Origin: Epiperipatus broadwayi
Taxonomy: Eukaryota; Onychophora; Udeonychophora; Euonychophora; Peripatidae
DNA length: 64,000 nt
Assembly: GCA_028023455.1 (NCBI GenBank)
Contig: JAQFVV010006646.1
Coordinates: 337,001 to 401,000 of the forward strand
Reading direction: 5' to 3'
Part shown: piece by piece, positions 52,380-63,959 of the stretch
Layout: each line of letters starts with the position of its first letter
How positions within the stretch are numbered: the first letter of the stretch is position 1
Made by a program: the position numbers and the translations under genes
The notes under the pieces: model-generated
Database searches by the model: none
Told to the model about the DNA's origin: nothing
Seen by the model: only the letters and a program-made list of their open reading frames with translations

Positions 52380-54560
52380 GTCAGATTTGTATGCTTTGCT
52401 AACATAGTGCAGAATTCAACCACTAAACAGAAGAGCAGCACCATGGGTAGGGAATTCTCAAAAAATGAACTGAATGAGGCAGGGAAGACATTGAAAAGTG
52501 GAAAGGGTGAGATGTTTAGATGGGTGGGCAGCAGAGATGGTAATGAATTTAGTGCATAGAGCAAAAGCAAAGGTATTATCATGTTTTAATAAGATGGCAT
52601 AGAAGATAGTTTTTTCTGGGTAGTTGGAGTAATACAAGAATAAGATTATTATTTAAAGGAAAAGGTAAGGATTATGGGAAGTTAAATAATTACAGGCTGA
52701 TAGTGGTAACAACAGTTTTATATAAAGTTTTCTCATATATGGTAGCTGGAAGAGTTGTAAAATGGATGGAAGAGAATAATGTAGTGGGGGAAATGTAAGG
52801 AGGTTTTAGGTCAGATAGGCATATAGGAGATAGTTTGTTTGTAGTTACAGAACTTATGGAGGTGAGTAGAAATTCAGGTAGATCTTTATATATGAGATTT
52901 ATAGATATAGAGAAAGCATATGATAGAGTAAATATAAATAGATTATGGATAAGGTTAGCAAATATCGGATAGGATGTAGCTTTAGTAAATATTATTAAGA
53001 AATTATATGAAAATAATTATTATACTTACCAATTAGGCGATATAGAATCAGTTAAAGTTAAAAATGGGGTGGAATTAAGGCAAGGATGTCCAATGACACC
53101 TATTTTGTTTTTGTTTTATTTGAGTGAAATGGACTAAGCAATAGAAAGATTAGGAAAAGGGATAGAGATATCTTTAATAGGTGGCAAGGAGTGTATACTT
53201 TGTCGGGTCTTTTTTTTTGTGGATGATATCTTTTTGTGTGCAGAAAGACAAGAATATATGAAAATTATGTTGAGGACATGTGCCAGGGGGATAAAGAGAT
53301 GGGGATTAAATTTAGTGAAGAAAAATCAAATATAATGATGGTTAATACTGGGGAAAAAGATGTAGAATTTTCATTGAGGGATATAAAGTTAATTGTGGTG
53401 GATATATATAGGTATTTGGGAATCATCTTACATAATCAGGAAAATTGCTTGGATGAATGGGAGAAAAAAATGGTAAATGAAGCAAAGTAAAGAAAGGGTT
53501 TGGTAAAGAAATTAACAGTATTTTCATATAATAAATATGATGTAGCTAGAATTGTATGGAAGGGAGTTGAAGAAGCAGGGTTAACATATGGTAGTGATGC
53601 ATTATGTGTTAGTAAAAGGGTTTTAGATTATTTAGATAAAGTACAAAGAGAAGTAGGAAGACATGCATTGGATGCAGAGATGTGGATAGCAAAGGAGGCA
53701 TTTCAAGAAGAAATGGGATGTTCAAGTTTTTATATGAGAGATGCAAAAATTAAAATGAATCTGTTTGGTAGGTTGCAGTTTATGGATAGTAAAAGAATAG
53801 CCAAAATAGTGTTTAATTGGGTTATGAGTAAAGGGCAGGTAACAAGATGGGTGAGAAAGTTACTGTGGTATGCAAAATATTTGGATAAAGAATTTATATC
53901 ACTATACTTGTAGAAAAGGTGGGATGATTGTGTTAGGAGGATTGTTGAGTGTTATAGTGGTAAGGAATGCCATAAAAGAATAGAAGCATTAACGAAAGAT
54001 AAAGAATTGGAGAGATGGAGAATTAGTATGGAGGGTAAGAAGTGTTTAAATATATATAGAAGTAAACAAAACATTGGATGCGAGTTAATTTATGATGATG
54101 GTAAGGAAATTAGTTTATTGTTTAAGGCTCAAAAGGGATCTTTAGCAACAAGAGAATATACATGCAAATAGTAAACTATGGGTGATTTAGTGTGCAAATT
54201 GTGTAAGGAAGGTATAGAAAATATTAGGCATATGTTGAAAGTAGAAAGGGTACAGATAATGCAGTTATGGAAGAATAGATATGAACAAAGTGATTATACA
54301 AAAAGTGAGTTATTGGTTTTTATGCTGGGGTTGCGAAAAGATAAGGGGGATTTAGATATAAAGGCCATAGAGTTGACAAATATTATGTTGTGGAAATTGG
54401 ATGGGGCAGAATATGAGAAGACTTAGATTGGGAAATGGAAAATAAAATGGGTAACAGGTTTATCTAGGCATAATTGCTGAGGTATTCTTGACTTCGTTTA
54501 AGGAAAAGCCAAAATACATCACATCACCAGTACATCACATCACATCACCAGCAGTTCTGA
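52380..54560 (+). mobile_element. LINE-C: 5'-truncated non-LTR retrotransposon
   Basis: Starts beside the CA/TA microsatellite, contains the pre-RT linker, RT and C-terminal region, and ends with a run of CATCA-type repeats (TACATCACATCACCAG at ~54524-54555) that looks like its 3' tail. G-rich, C-poor coding strand, unlike LINE-A and LINE-B. No endonuclease domain is present upstream. Confidence 0.75.
52442..54426 (+). pseudogene. LINE-C reverse transcriptase and C-terminal region
   Basis: The opening frame (FSKNELNEAGKTLKSGKGEM) corresponds to the linker that commonly precedes LINE RTs (E..A...LK.GK pattern). After frame changes come DYGKLNNYRLIVVTTVLYKV, FIDIEKAYDRVN (motif A), ELRQGCPMTPILFLFYLSEM (motif B) and FFVDDIFLCA (motif C), then YRYLGIILH. 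Later frames (53500-53913 and 54178-54426) carry the C-terminal region with a degenerate CKLCKEGIENIRH zinc-like motif. At least five stops or frameshifts. Clade uncertain. Confidence 0.75.
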
Positions 54561-57540
54561 ATTCGAACGTGGTTTATCGGTTCCACAATACACACGCATC
54601 TGATGCTTCATTAGTAAGCATTTTTTTAGGCACAGGATCAGAGAGATGCAAGAGACTCATATAATTTATTTTCGATTTTGACATATAATAACACTAATTT
54701 TAGACATATATATATATAATAATCGAGAAGATAGTACTCTGAATGTGTGTCAAGCAAATAAACATATGACGGCAGAAGTATGGTTTGAAATTATTTAATT
54801 ATAACATTTAATTATACTGAAATTTTAATAGAGGTATTATTATTCCGATACCTTTTTATATTTACAAATGAAGTCCAATTATTTTATTAACATAATCCAG
54901 CTACCTGAATTCTTGGATAAGTATTTTCAAGATCATGCCTTCGGGGATTTCATGTGTTTTGCAATGCTCGAGTCTAAATTAAGAAATAATGTTAGCGGCT
55001 GCAGACATATATTTTATTTAATTGAATGAGAGATTTATAAAGAATTAATTATGAGCAGACATTGATTTGAGAGCTAATTCATGTCATATAATGTAGAGAG
55101 AGAGTCATACTTGTAATGCTAAAATTAATAAATAAAAAAACACGTGATACATTTACAACTGCGATGCGAATGTGGCAGTACGTTAAAACTGCACTAATAA
55201 CAAGATTTTTGAAATATTTTTAAAAAAAAATTAACAAAATTCTTAGAAGAAATTATTTTATATAAGCTTATATGTAATAAATAATAATTTATATAATGTT
55301 AAAAAAGATAATATAAGAAAATTATATGAATCAGTTTTTGGAAAGCGAAATAATAAACATAAAATATATAAAATCCAAAGGAGGGGTAAGAGGCCAAAAT
55401 GGTTAGCGCTTATATAGATATAATATACTTATATAATTGGAAGTCATTTTAAAATATTTTAAAAGAAATTGTCGTAAATTACTTTTAATGTGTTAAATAT
55501 AATTTACTTACTTATTTAATATTAAATAGTTTTCCAAACAATTCTATAAATTTCATTACTTATTCAAAGTTGAACTTTAAATAGGCTAAATATAATTGCA
55601 ATCCACAATACATCATTACATTTAATTGCGTGGATTTCATAAAAATCAACATTAATTATATTTATTCTGTTAAAATATTTACAATTATTTTGCGCAATGT
55701 AATTTACTTTTATATTTTATAAGTGATTTTGTTAATAGTATGTATTAATCATTTGTTAAAATTTGTTCGGTAGATTGGCAAACTTTTACTTCTTCTTAGA
55801 CTTATTTCAATATACAAATCAGTGTTTTTAAAGTTGATAAAAAAATATTATTCTTTAATAATTGTTAAAAATTAGCTTTAACTGAATGCGATTTCAGGTG
55901 ATGAAGTTGTAATCATAGCGCTCCAAAACAATTTGAAGAGAATATTTATTTATGTAAATTCATAATTGTAACATTCCACCTATTAGAAAGTTGGACATCG
56001 CTTTTTGTTTTAAATCACCGTAATACGCATAATTCATACCAGACATTCGTCTTCTCGTGTGAAAATCCCGAACTGCTTAGCTAATAGGTAAGTATAGTAT
56101 TTATTTTTATGAATTATTGCTAATGTATTCTCTCATAGAAAAATCACTAAACTGTTAGGAGATTCGATGCTGCAAGTTAATGTGATTGTTTGAAAGCTAT
56201 AATTTACTTGGTAATGTATGAGCTCAAAATTTATGTTTCTATTTACAGTTGTGAATTAACGAAGTTGAATCATGTTTTAATGATGATATAACAGACGTTT
56301 TATACTGATTTTATATATTCAGTAATAAAAGATTCGTTTTTATTTTAAAACGTGTGCTTATATGTGTGCGGTTATGTATTACACTATTTTATAATGAATG
56401 TTTAAATGGAAATCATGAAGATGTAGTGTCATCCATTTTAATCAACTTAATTAGAATGCCCATATTCTACAACAACTGCTCCAGGTCAAGTATCAAATTA
56501 AATATACAAGCTGATGTATGCAAAGGGAGGATCCTTTTTTGATGCATCAGTTTGCATTGACTCTTGGTCTGGGGCATTTGTTGGCGGTCATGCACTTTGT
56601 AATTAAGTTTATTTAAATGGTTAATCCCCACCGTCAAAATGTTAACACATATATATAGCTTTTAATAATATATGAGCAACATAATATGAATGAAATCCAA
56701 AAATTTGGCTAAGTAAGTTATATATGATACTTTTTCTGAAAAACATATGTTTTGTTTAGAATAAATTGTTTGCAATAAAACAAAAATATTTATACAAATT
56801 AAGTGTGTGAAAAATTGCGATGTTTTTTAAAGTTTTAAATGAGGTAATTAAAATCTGTTTCTTTTAAAGTTTTTAATAAATTTCTTTTAGCTGTTAAAAA
56901 CAAAAGAAAATTTTAAAATGTTCAAAATCCAATGTGTTGTTTCCAGACAATTGTAACTGTGACTAAGTTGCAATCGAGAAACAAAGATATAAAGATATAT
57001 AATAATATATCCAATATGAAAAAGAAACTTTGATTCCAATATAATATAGCCGAAATGTGATTAAAAAATAGTGATACAATTGACTGCTATCATTCCAAAC
57101 TTGGGCATCCATGCAGGTGCTTGATATTTAGATTTAAAGCTCATATTGTTATATTTGGGAACCAATATATTTGACCTGAGAATCACTTTCTACTACTCAA
57201 GATTGACCTTGTTGTATTTTGATATGTCATTATGGTTCATTCATTAGCAGAATATATTAAAAATGGCATATGAGAATGGAAAGAGAAAATAGTATGAAAA
57301 TGCAATGTGTAAATAATAGAATAATAATGTTTGGTTAATAGGACGAAAGTTAGTATAATTTAACTAGTAAGCAAAGCAAAGAAGCTGGAAAAGAAAAGCT
57401 TGATATGGAAAAGAAATACATGAAATAATTGTTTAGATTATTAAATTTGAAAAAGAAAACTTGTATATATTCTTTTAATAGCACTGAATTTTTTAAAAAA
57501 AGTTTTATAACAGTTGTTTTTGTGTGTATAAAGGATAACG
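54561..57540. other. AT-rich sequence, no gene seen
   Basis: No recognisable protein, RNA gene or long repeat. The frame at 56354-56542 has no known domain. Confidence 0.5.
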
Positions 57541-57555
57541 TGAGGAAAAGTCAAA

Positions 57556-58880
57556 ATGCAGGCTGAAGAACAAATTGTTAAAATAGGACAAGTAATGGAG
57601 GAACAATGTGAGCCAAAATCAGAAAGAGCTAAAAAAAAAAGGGAAAACATATTAGTTCAGTTATCGCAATTGTTGAAAGAAATGAAATATGAAAAACAAG
57701 CGCAGCTAAAAATTCTTAAGAAAAGTAAACATGTTGCCAAAGAAAATAGATGAAGTCAGCAATATCAGATTTTTTTTTCAGAAATAAAATAAGATAATTA
57801 ACAAAAAGATGATGATCAAGAGAGAAGAATAAATGTTACAGAAAATAAAGGATGAAATGACTGGAAACAGTGAAAAATGGCTAATCAAATAACAGTTAAA
57901 ATCAGACAGGTTGGAATTCAAACTTTGAACAATGTTAGACAAAACCAAAAGGGAGATGTTAAAATAAACCAGATACAAGAAATGATGGATATTAAATAAA
58001 CCAAATAACAGAGAATAAAAAATAAAAATCAAAGAAGCTTTGATTATGTACAAAAATAAATATAGGACCAGAGAAGACAAATTAAGTAACTATAAATGAA
58101 TAATGTTGGAAGTATAACAGAATGTCTTAATAAGTTGGAGGACGGTCCCAGACAAGATCATCAAACTGAAGGAAAAATTGCTTTGACAATCTTAAAAAAA
58201 GAATATATAAAAAACTATAGAAAAATCAATAGTAAATATTCAATCCATAAACCACAGATCTTGTAATATAAACCATGTTCTTAAAATAAGTGTCTCTTCA
58301 GGTAATTGTGATGAGAGACCCACAAATTTCATTAACTGGTTGAACATATATTTCAGCATTAATGCCATTAATAAAGAAACTAAGTTAGCCATAGTCTGTT
58401 GTCATCTGGACAGTGAATGCAAAGCATGGCTTAACTCATTGTTCCTTCATCCTCCTAACTTTGTTGAGTTTAAACAAGCATTCATGCACTGTTAAAGTGA
58501 GGATTACTAGGAAAATAATTGAATGCACCATATCCCAATATATGGTTGCACATGGAGATCCTTACCCTTGGAGTTTTAAAAACAGGTGGCAACATTGAGA
58601 GGACTTATAGATTCTATATTAGATCTTTAAATTATAATGATTTAAAACATAGATTCCCAAGCTATATTAAAATTTTTTGAATGGCAACAACAGGCAGATA
58701 ATTAAAGAAATAACTGAAATGTTGAATGTGTGTGAAAGAATCAATCTTGAATATGCTGAAGAAGTGTGGAGATTTAAACATTTAATACAACAGTCGTTAC
58801 AAATGCCATTCAACATAAAACTTAAAGTTTATGCCATCACCATGGGACCATGACAGAAAATAAGTGTCCCCCTTGGAAGT
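57556..58880 (+). pseudogene. Decayed gag of an LTR retrotransposon
   Basis: Begins with a charged, helical 65-codon frame (MQAEEQIVKIGQVMEEQCEP, coiled-coil-like, ending 57753). After ~500 bp of broken frames, 58285-58493 reads NFINWLNIYFSINAINKETK, LAIVCCHLDSECKAWLNSL and NFVEFKQAFMHC. The W..Y/F.......K......L......AW pattern is that of the retrotransposon gag capsid domain. Near 58830 LCHHHGTMTENKCPP looks like a degenerate C-H-C zinc knuckle. No protease, RT or LTRs are seen in the window, so only a gag remnant is supported. Ty3-type is likely but not proved. Confidence 0.55.
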
Positions 58881-58899
58881 AAAGAAAACAGATTGACTG

Positions 58900-61320
58900 G
58901 TTCTACCTGAACTTAGATAAATTGAAAATCCAAAAGAGTATCACATCTCATAAAAAGTGTTTATATTAGGTCTAATAATAATGAGGTTTCAATTAATTTT
59001 CTGATCCAGAAATCAATAAATATTAAAATCACAAAGCAGAATTTGAAAAGAGAAAAAGGTATTTTGCAGAGATGTGGTGCATATTTTGGAAAATACTATA
59101 GTTTTGCTTTTAGTGCTGATTTGGATGTGTGATTTTCTCATCCATGTAAGACTGCAGTGTATGCATGATGCCCCACAATAATTATTATCTCAGTACTGTG
59201 CATAGATAGGGTTCAAAATCTGTCCAAATAACCCCCTTAGAAAAGCAATCATTTCTATCAGTAAAATAATGTGTTGTTTACCAAATACAAACCTATCATG
59301 TGTCTACAAGCTGTAAGACTCACGAAATACATGAGAAACCCTTTCTATATTGCCAAGCATTCCTTTTGTCTTTTCTTAAAAGTAAACTTCAGGTTGTAAG
59401 GGGAATTTTTGTTTAAATTGAAATGATTTCTCTGGAGCTCTTGTTGTTTTGCATACTTGTGTATTGCGATGAGGTTTTCAATCTATCACAGAGTTGGAAA
59501 ATGCCAATAATTACAAGGAAAATAAATATATGTATGCAAAATCAGATAATTACTTTATATTGCAGCTTATAAGTCTGTGAAAAAATTAATACACAGCTGA
59601 GTATGTCTAATATTTGTTACTGTTAATTGTAAAGTAAAATTGATTAAATTAAATCAAAGTATTAAAAAGAGGTTTAACTCACTTTCATTTCCCATATTCA
59701 ATAAAGACAATGTATACATATGGAGCCCCATCATATATTAAAGGTAAATATTAATTTGAAAACTAATAATTAACAGCATGTTTATTACTTAAACCTTCAA
59801 TAGATAAAAAAATAAATGATATAGTGCCAATTACTAGTGATTTAATTCTAAATTTTCAAGATGTAAAAAGTTTATTCCAGTGCGTTGCTTTAGGTTCATT
59901 TATGAAGTTTGTCAAATAAATATTGTCCACTATTATAAGAAATATACTTTGTTAATTGATTATGAAAACAAGTTTCAGAAAGAAAAGAAAGGTAAAAATT
60001 TTTATTTAAATTTATCCGTCTTAGAACTTTTAATTATCTTTCACAGTTTAAATATGTAATATTTTAAAATATGTAAGTTTTTGTACTGAAATTATAAAGA
60101 AGTATTATTTTTTGTTAATTTCCTTTTCTCTATATTTAATCATGATGAATAATCATAATTTTTTGTGTTTATAAAATAGCAGCCTTTGATAGTAGATATA
60201 AATGCGATTTTGTATAATTACGCATTTTTTATGACTAACATATTAATGAGACAGAATGAAAGCAATTAAGTCTGATAACATATAAACTATTACCATTAGC
60301 ACTGCAGTAAGACTTGTCAGTCAAGCATATGTTTTAGAAAGAATTTTAGTATGGTTGGCCATACTTCATTTTGAACACTATCAAAACATACATATACTTA
60401 CTACAAATTAGAATGTAGGGAGAAATAATGGGATATAATAGCTACAAAATGGTTTAGTACCCTACATACTATAAACATTATTTATATAAATTGAAAGCTG
60501 AGAAACATAAGTAGTTTATTCTTCAACTGTACAAAACTCCATCGAAAAAAGTATATATGTCTAGCTTCATAACTCAGAATTGAAAAGAAAACATAAATTC
60601 CATTGTTCTATTTCTGTCATATGTAAATATTCAAAATAACTTACCAAAAAAGATTAAAACGATTGACATAAAATGACATGACCAATTCATTAAGTTTTAA
60701 AAATTTCACGGTTCCTTTAAAATAAAAAAATCTACATTACTAAATTTGTGTGATCTGCATAGAAATAAATAGTGAATGAATAATTCATTTTTAAACTGTG
60801 AATGAAAAAAATATAAATCAAAATCCATGAAAGAAAACAAAATAAAAGGTGTTACAAGAAATTATAAAAGAAGAGAATATTAATTATCTTAAATCAGTAA
60901 TTAAAGTATTCTTGAGAAACTGAAATGAGAGAACTAAGTAGTTTTTCAATATTTATGTGCATACATATTTTTTCTTTTTTTAAATTATTACTTATCAACT
61001 ATATTAATTGAACCCGATATGTTGTACATGTATTCACTATATAAATAGATTGTGTACATTATATATATCATCATAATCATTGTCAACCATTATCAATCCA
61101 CTGTAGGATAAAAGTCTTTACATGTGAAATTAATCTTCCTGTTGACTAGCCCATTCTCTCCCTATTACTACTACACACTGTCTAATTTTACCATCCATTT
61201 CACATGTGGTCTTTTTTTGGGTATTTTCCAATCATTTGGAATCCAGTTTAAGATTTCAATTGTCCACCTATTATCAACTCTTCTAACACTTTTTCAACTA
61301 TTTTTCCATTCAATATCTAT
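58900..61320. other. AT-rich sequence, no gene seen
   Basis: No motif or long repeat recognised. Confidence 0.5.
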
Positions 61321-61639
61321 ATTATGATTATTTTTTATTTTCTATCATTTAGAATTTTATATACATCCTTGGAATTTGGAATATTTCTTACAACTTAAGA
61401 AATATTTAAAAAATAAAAATAGATATAAAATGATTTATTTAAGAACAGATATAAAAACGTTAGCAATAAAAATGAAAAAAAAAAAAGAAATGAATTTCTA
61501 TTTCATATTCCAAGGATGTATATAAAATTCTAAATGATAGAAAAGAAAAAAAAAGAATCATAATATAGATCTTGGATGAAAAAATAGTAAATCTTTAAAA
61601 AAACTAGTAAGTAATTTTAAAATAAGGAATGATATGAAT

Positions 61640-61976
61640 AATAAGATAGGAATAGTTTATAAAATTATTTGTAATATGCAAGATCATATACATAGGTCAG
61701 TCAGTAGAAAGTAAGATAAAAAGGGGTAAAGAGCATGTCAGAGCAATAAATAGGAAATATATTAAATCAGAACCATTTTGCCATTTTTTAGAAACAAGAC
61801 ACCTTATGAATTTTGCAGAAAGTAGTGAAGTTATCAAATATTGTAAAAATTATAAAGAAAGAAAAGTATATGAAACATTGTATATACATGAAAATAAAGA
61901 GAAATGTATGCATTTAGTACAAGGGTCAGTAAAGTTAGGAAGAAATTGGTCATTAAATAAAAATTGGAAAATATAA
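61640..61976 (+). pseudogene. PLE-4 GIY-YIG endonuclease domain
   Basis: In two adjacent frames: GIVYKIICN, then from 61677 CKIIYIGQSVESKIKRGKEH, FCHFLETRHLMNF, and a long basic tail ending NWSLNKNWKI before TAA at 61974-61976. The CxxC-like pair before YIGQ and the RGKEH..H residues fit PLE nucleases of the common VYKI.C..C...YIGQ type. One frame change lies just before YIGQ and the RT is absent. Confidence 0.8.
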
Positions 61977-62054
61977 ATAATTTTTATAGTTATGTTTGAC
62001 CAGTAGATGGTGTCTTAAGATAATATGTAAATCACGTGAATTTTTTAATTGTTA

Positions 62055-62102
62055 TAATATCTTGACAAGGTTCATTTTTGAACGAAAATCGATTAGATGT
62101 TA
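62055..62102 (+). ncRNA. Hammerhead-like ribozyme, PLE-4 3' end (U3-A8 core)
   Basis: Stem I UAAUAUC (62055-62061) pairs over 7 bp with GAUGUUA (62096-62102, one G-U). Core UUGACAA 62062-62068; G-C closing pair and bulged G; UUCA/UGAA stem II with loop UUUU; GAAA 62084-62087; loopless stem III AAUC/GAUU; A17 at 62095, cut 62095/62096. The best-paired of the PLE ribozymes here. Confidence 0.75.
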
Positions 62103-62169
62103 ATAAATTTATTATTTATTTATTATTTAAGTATATAATTGTCCTATAAATTGATTATATTCCATTTCA

Positions 62170-62174
<5 letters not shown>

Positions 62175-62236
<62 letters not shown>
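62175..62236. repeat. (AT)n microsatellite
   Basis: AT dinucleotides with one GATAT interruption, bordering the left end of PLE-3. Confidence 0.95.
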
Positions 62237-62237
<1 letters not shown>

Positions 62238-62306
62238 ACTTTATAAATAAATATTTGAAAATACAGTAATTAAAAGTCTATAAAAATTATATGTATAAGT
62301 ATAACT

Positions 62307-62344
62307 TAGAAGTGCTTTCAACTACCTTGTAGCTTTGTCAACTA
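62307..62344 (-). ncRNA. Hammerhead-like motif, PLE-3 minus arm
   Basis: Core UUGACAA, stem II CUAC/GUAG with loop AAG, GAAA, stem III AGC/ACU with one mismatch, stem I UAG/CUA. One extra U precedes GAAA compared with the plus arm. U3-A8 core pair. Confidence 0.55.
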
Positions 62345-62380
62345 TCACATTTCAAATGTCAACTTTCCCATAATTCAATG

Positions 62381-63138
62381 TCAATTTTCCCATAATTCTG
62401 TGATCTTAACATTTGCTGCTTGCTGATTAATTAAATTTTGATTGCATTTATATATTAACATAGCCTCTTTAATTTTTCTTTTATTATTATTTCTTTCAGT
62501 TTCCAATATTTTTACGTTGTTATAATCAAAATCAAAACCATATATACATGATTTATTATGGTCATAAAAAACAGAAACTGATAAATTATTACTATTTTTA
62601 ATATTTTGTCTTGTGTTTTGAATACTTTTAAATAATAATACGTGCTCTTTTGTTCTTTTTTCCAATGTGCACCTTGATTCACCTATATATCCACTACCAC
62701 ACGTCCATTTATAAATGATACAATTTTTATTTGTCAATAAAGTTTTATCTTTTGAATAGTTTATTAATTTATTTAATGTAGGTGGTGCATAAAATGCAAT
62801 ATTGCATATTCCTTTATAAATTTTCTTAATGAAACTTGCCTGTTGATTAGATATATATGGTATTGATAACCACAACTTTTTATCAGAAACATTAACATTA
62901 TTATTAATATTTTTATATTTAGAAGTAAATTTTTTAACAGTATAATATACACAATCATAATTGTATCCAACATTTAACAACTCATTACAATAAATTTCAA
63001 TATTTTTAGTTTTATCTGATGCATATTTACAAAGGTTATCATTTCTAAATAAAAATGACTTCAAACCTGCCATTTTATGTGACATTGGTTTTTTTGATTC
63101 ATATGGAATATATCCTCTTTTTGATATTGGTTTAAGAG
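62381..63138 (-). pseudogene. PLE-3 GIY-YIG part, minus arm (frame intact)
   Basis: An open frame from the inverted junction to the stop: SKRGYIPYESKKPMSHKMAG, LKSFLFRNDNLCKYASDK, ISNQQASFIKKIYKGICN, then the nuclease TCGSGYIGESRCTLEKRTKE, FYDHNKSCIYGFDF, EAMLIYKCN and ELWEN. Homologous to residues ~540-787 of the intact PLE-1 protein. The RT is missing because the arm starts at the inversion. The apparent Met upstream at 63184 lies in the other arm and is not a real start. Confidence 0.85.
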
Positions 63139-63142
63139 TCAT

Positions 63143-63880
63143 AAAGAGGATATATTCCATATGAATCAAAAGTACCAATGTCACAAAATGGCAGGTTTGA
63201 AGTCCTTTTTATTTAGAAATGATAACTTTTGTAAATATGCATCAGATAAAACTAAAAATATTGAAATTTATTGTAATGAGTTGTTAAATGTTGGATACAA
63301 TTATGATTGTGTATATTATACTGTTAAAATTTTTTATTTCTAAATATAAAAATATTAATAATAATGTTAATTTTTCTGATAAAAAGTTATGGATATCAAC
63401 CACATATAACTAATCAACAGGCAAGCTTCATTAAGAAAATTTATAAAGGAATATGCGATATTGCATTTTATGCACCACCTACATTAAATAAATTGAAAAA
63501 CAATTCAAAAGATAAAACTTTATTGACAAATAAAAATTGTATCATTTACAAATGGACATGTAGGCGTGGCAATGTATATATAGGTGAATCGAGGTGCACA
63601 TTGGAAAAAAGAACAAAAGATCACATATTATTATTTAAAAGGGTTCAAAATACGAAACAAAATATTAAAAATAGTGATAATTTATCAGCTTCTGTTTTTT
63701 ATGACCATAATAAATCATGTATATATGGTTTTAATTTTAATTATAGTAATGTAAACATATTGGAAACTGAAAAAATAATAATAAAAGAAAAATTAAGGAG
63801 CTATGTTAATATATAAATACAAGTAAGATTTAATCAATAGGCAGGCAGCAAATGTTAATATCATGAAATTATGGGAAAGT
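63143..63880 (+). pseudogene. PLE-3 GIY-YIG part, plus arm, frameshifted
   Basis: Same region as the minus arm with decay: HKMAGLKSFLFRNDNFCKYA (frame 1, to 63343), ITNQQASFIKKIYKGICDIA, TCRRGNVYIGESRCTLEKRT (an extra residue or two before YIGES) and FYDHNKSCIYGFNF, then a frame change near 63775. Confidence 0.85.
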
Positions 63881-63922
63881 TGAGATCATGGAATTATGGG
63901 AAAGTTGAAATTTTAAATGCGA

Positions 63923-63959
63923 TAGTTGACAAAGCTACAAGGTAGTGAAAGCGCTTCTA
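63923..63959 (+). ncRNA. Hammerhead-like ribozyme, PLE-3 plus arm
   Basis: Core UUGACAA 63926-63932, A-U plus bulged G, CUAC/GUAG stem II (63935-63938 with 63942-63945), GAAA 63947-63950, stem III AGC/GCU, U17 63956, cut 63956/63957, stem I UAG (63923-63925) with CUA (63957-63959). U3-A8 core pair. Stem I is only 3 bp. Confidence 0.62.

Larger units (their letters stand above)
61325..62110 (+). mobile_element. PLE-4: fragment of a second Penelope lineage
   Basis: A plus-strand 3' fragment with GIY-YIG coding, 3' UTR and terminal hammerhead. Its 5' side includes a perfect ~38-bp inverted repeat (61336-61373 with 61512-61549; arm TTCTATCATTTAGAATTTTA), so this copy too seems to have an inverted 5' junction. 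Its YIGQSVESK signature differs from the YIGESKC/YIGESRC of PLE-1 to -3. Confidence 0.75.

Noticed and set aside
61124-61327. 67-codon frame just before PLE-4
   Set aside because: Low-complexity, Ser/Phe/Leu-rich, no domain; overlaps AT-rich sequence next to the inverted repeat.
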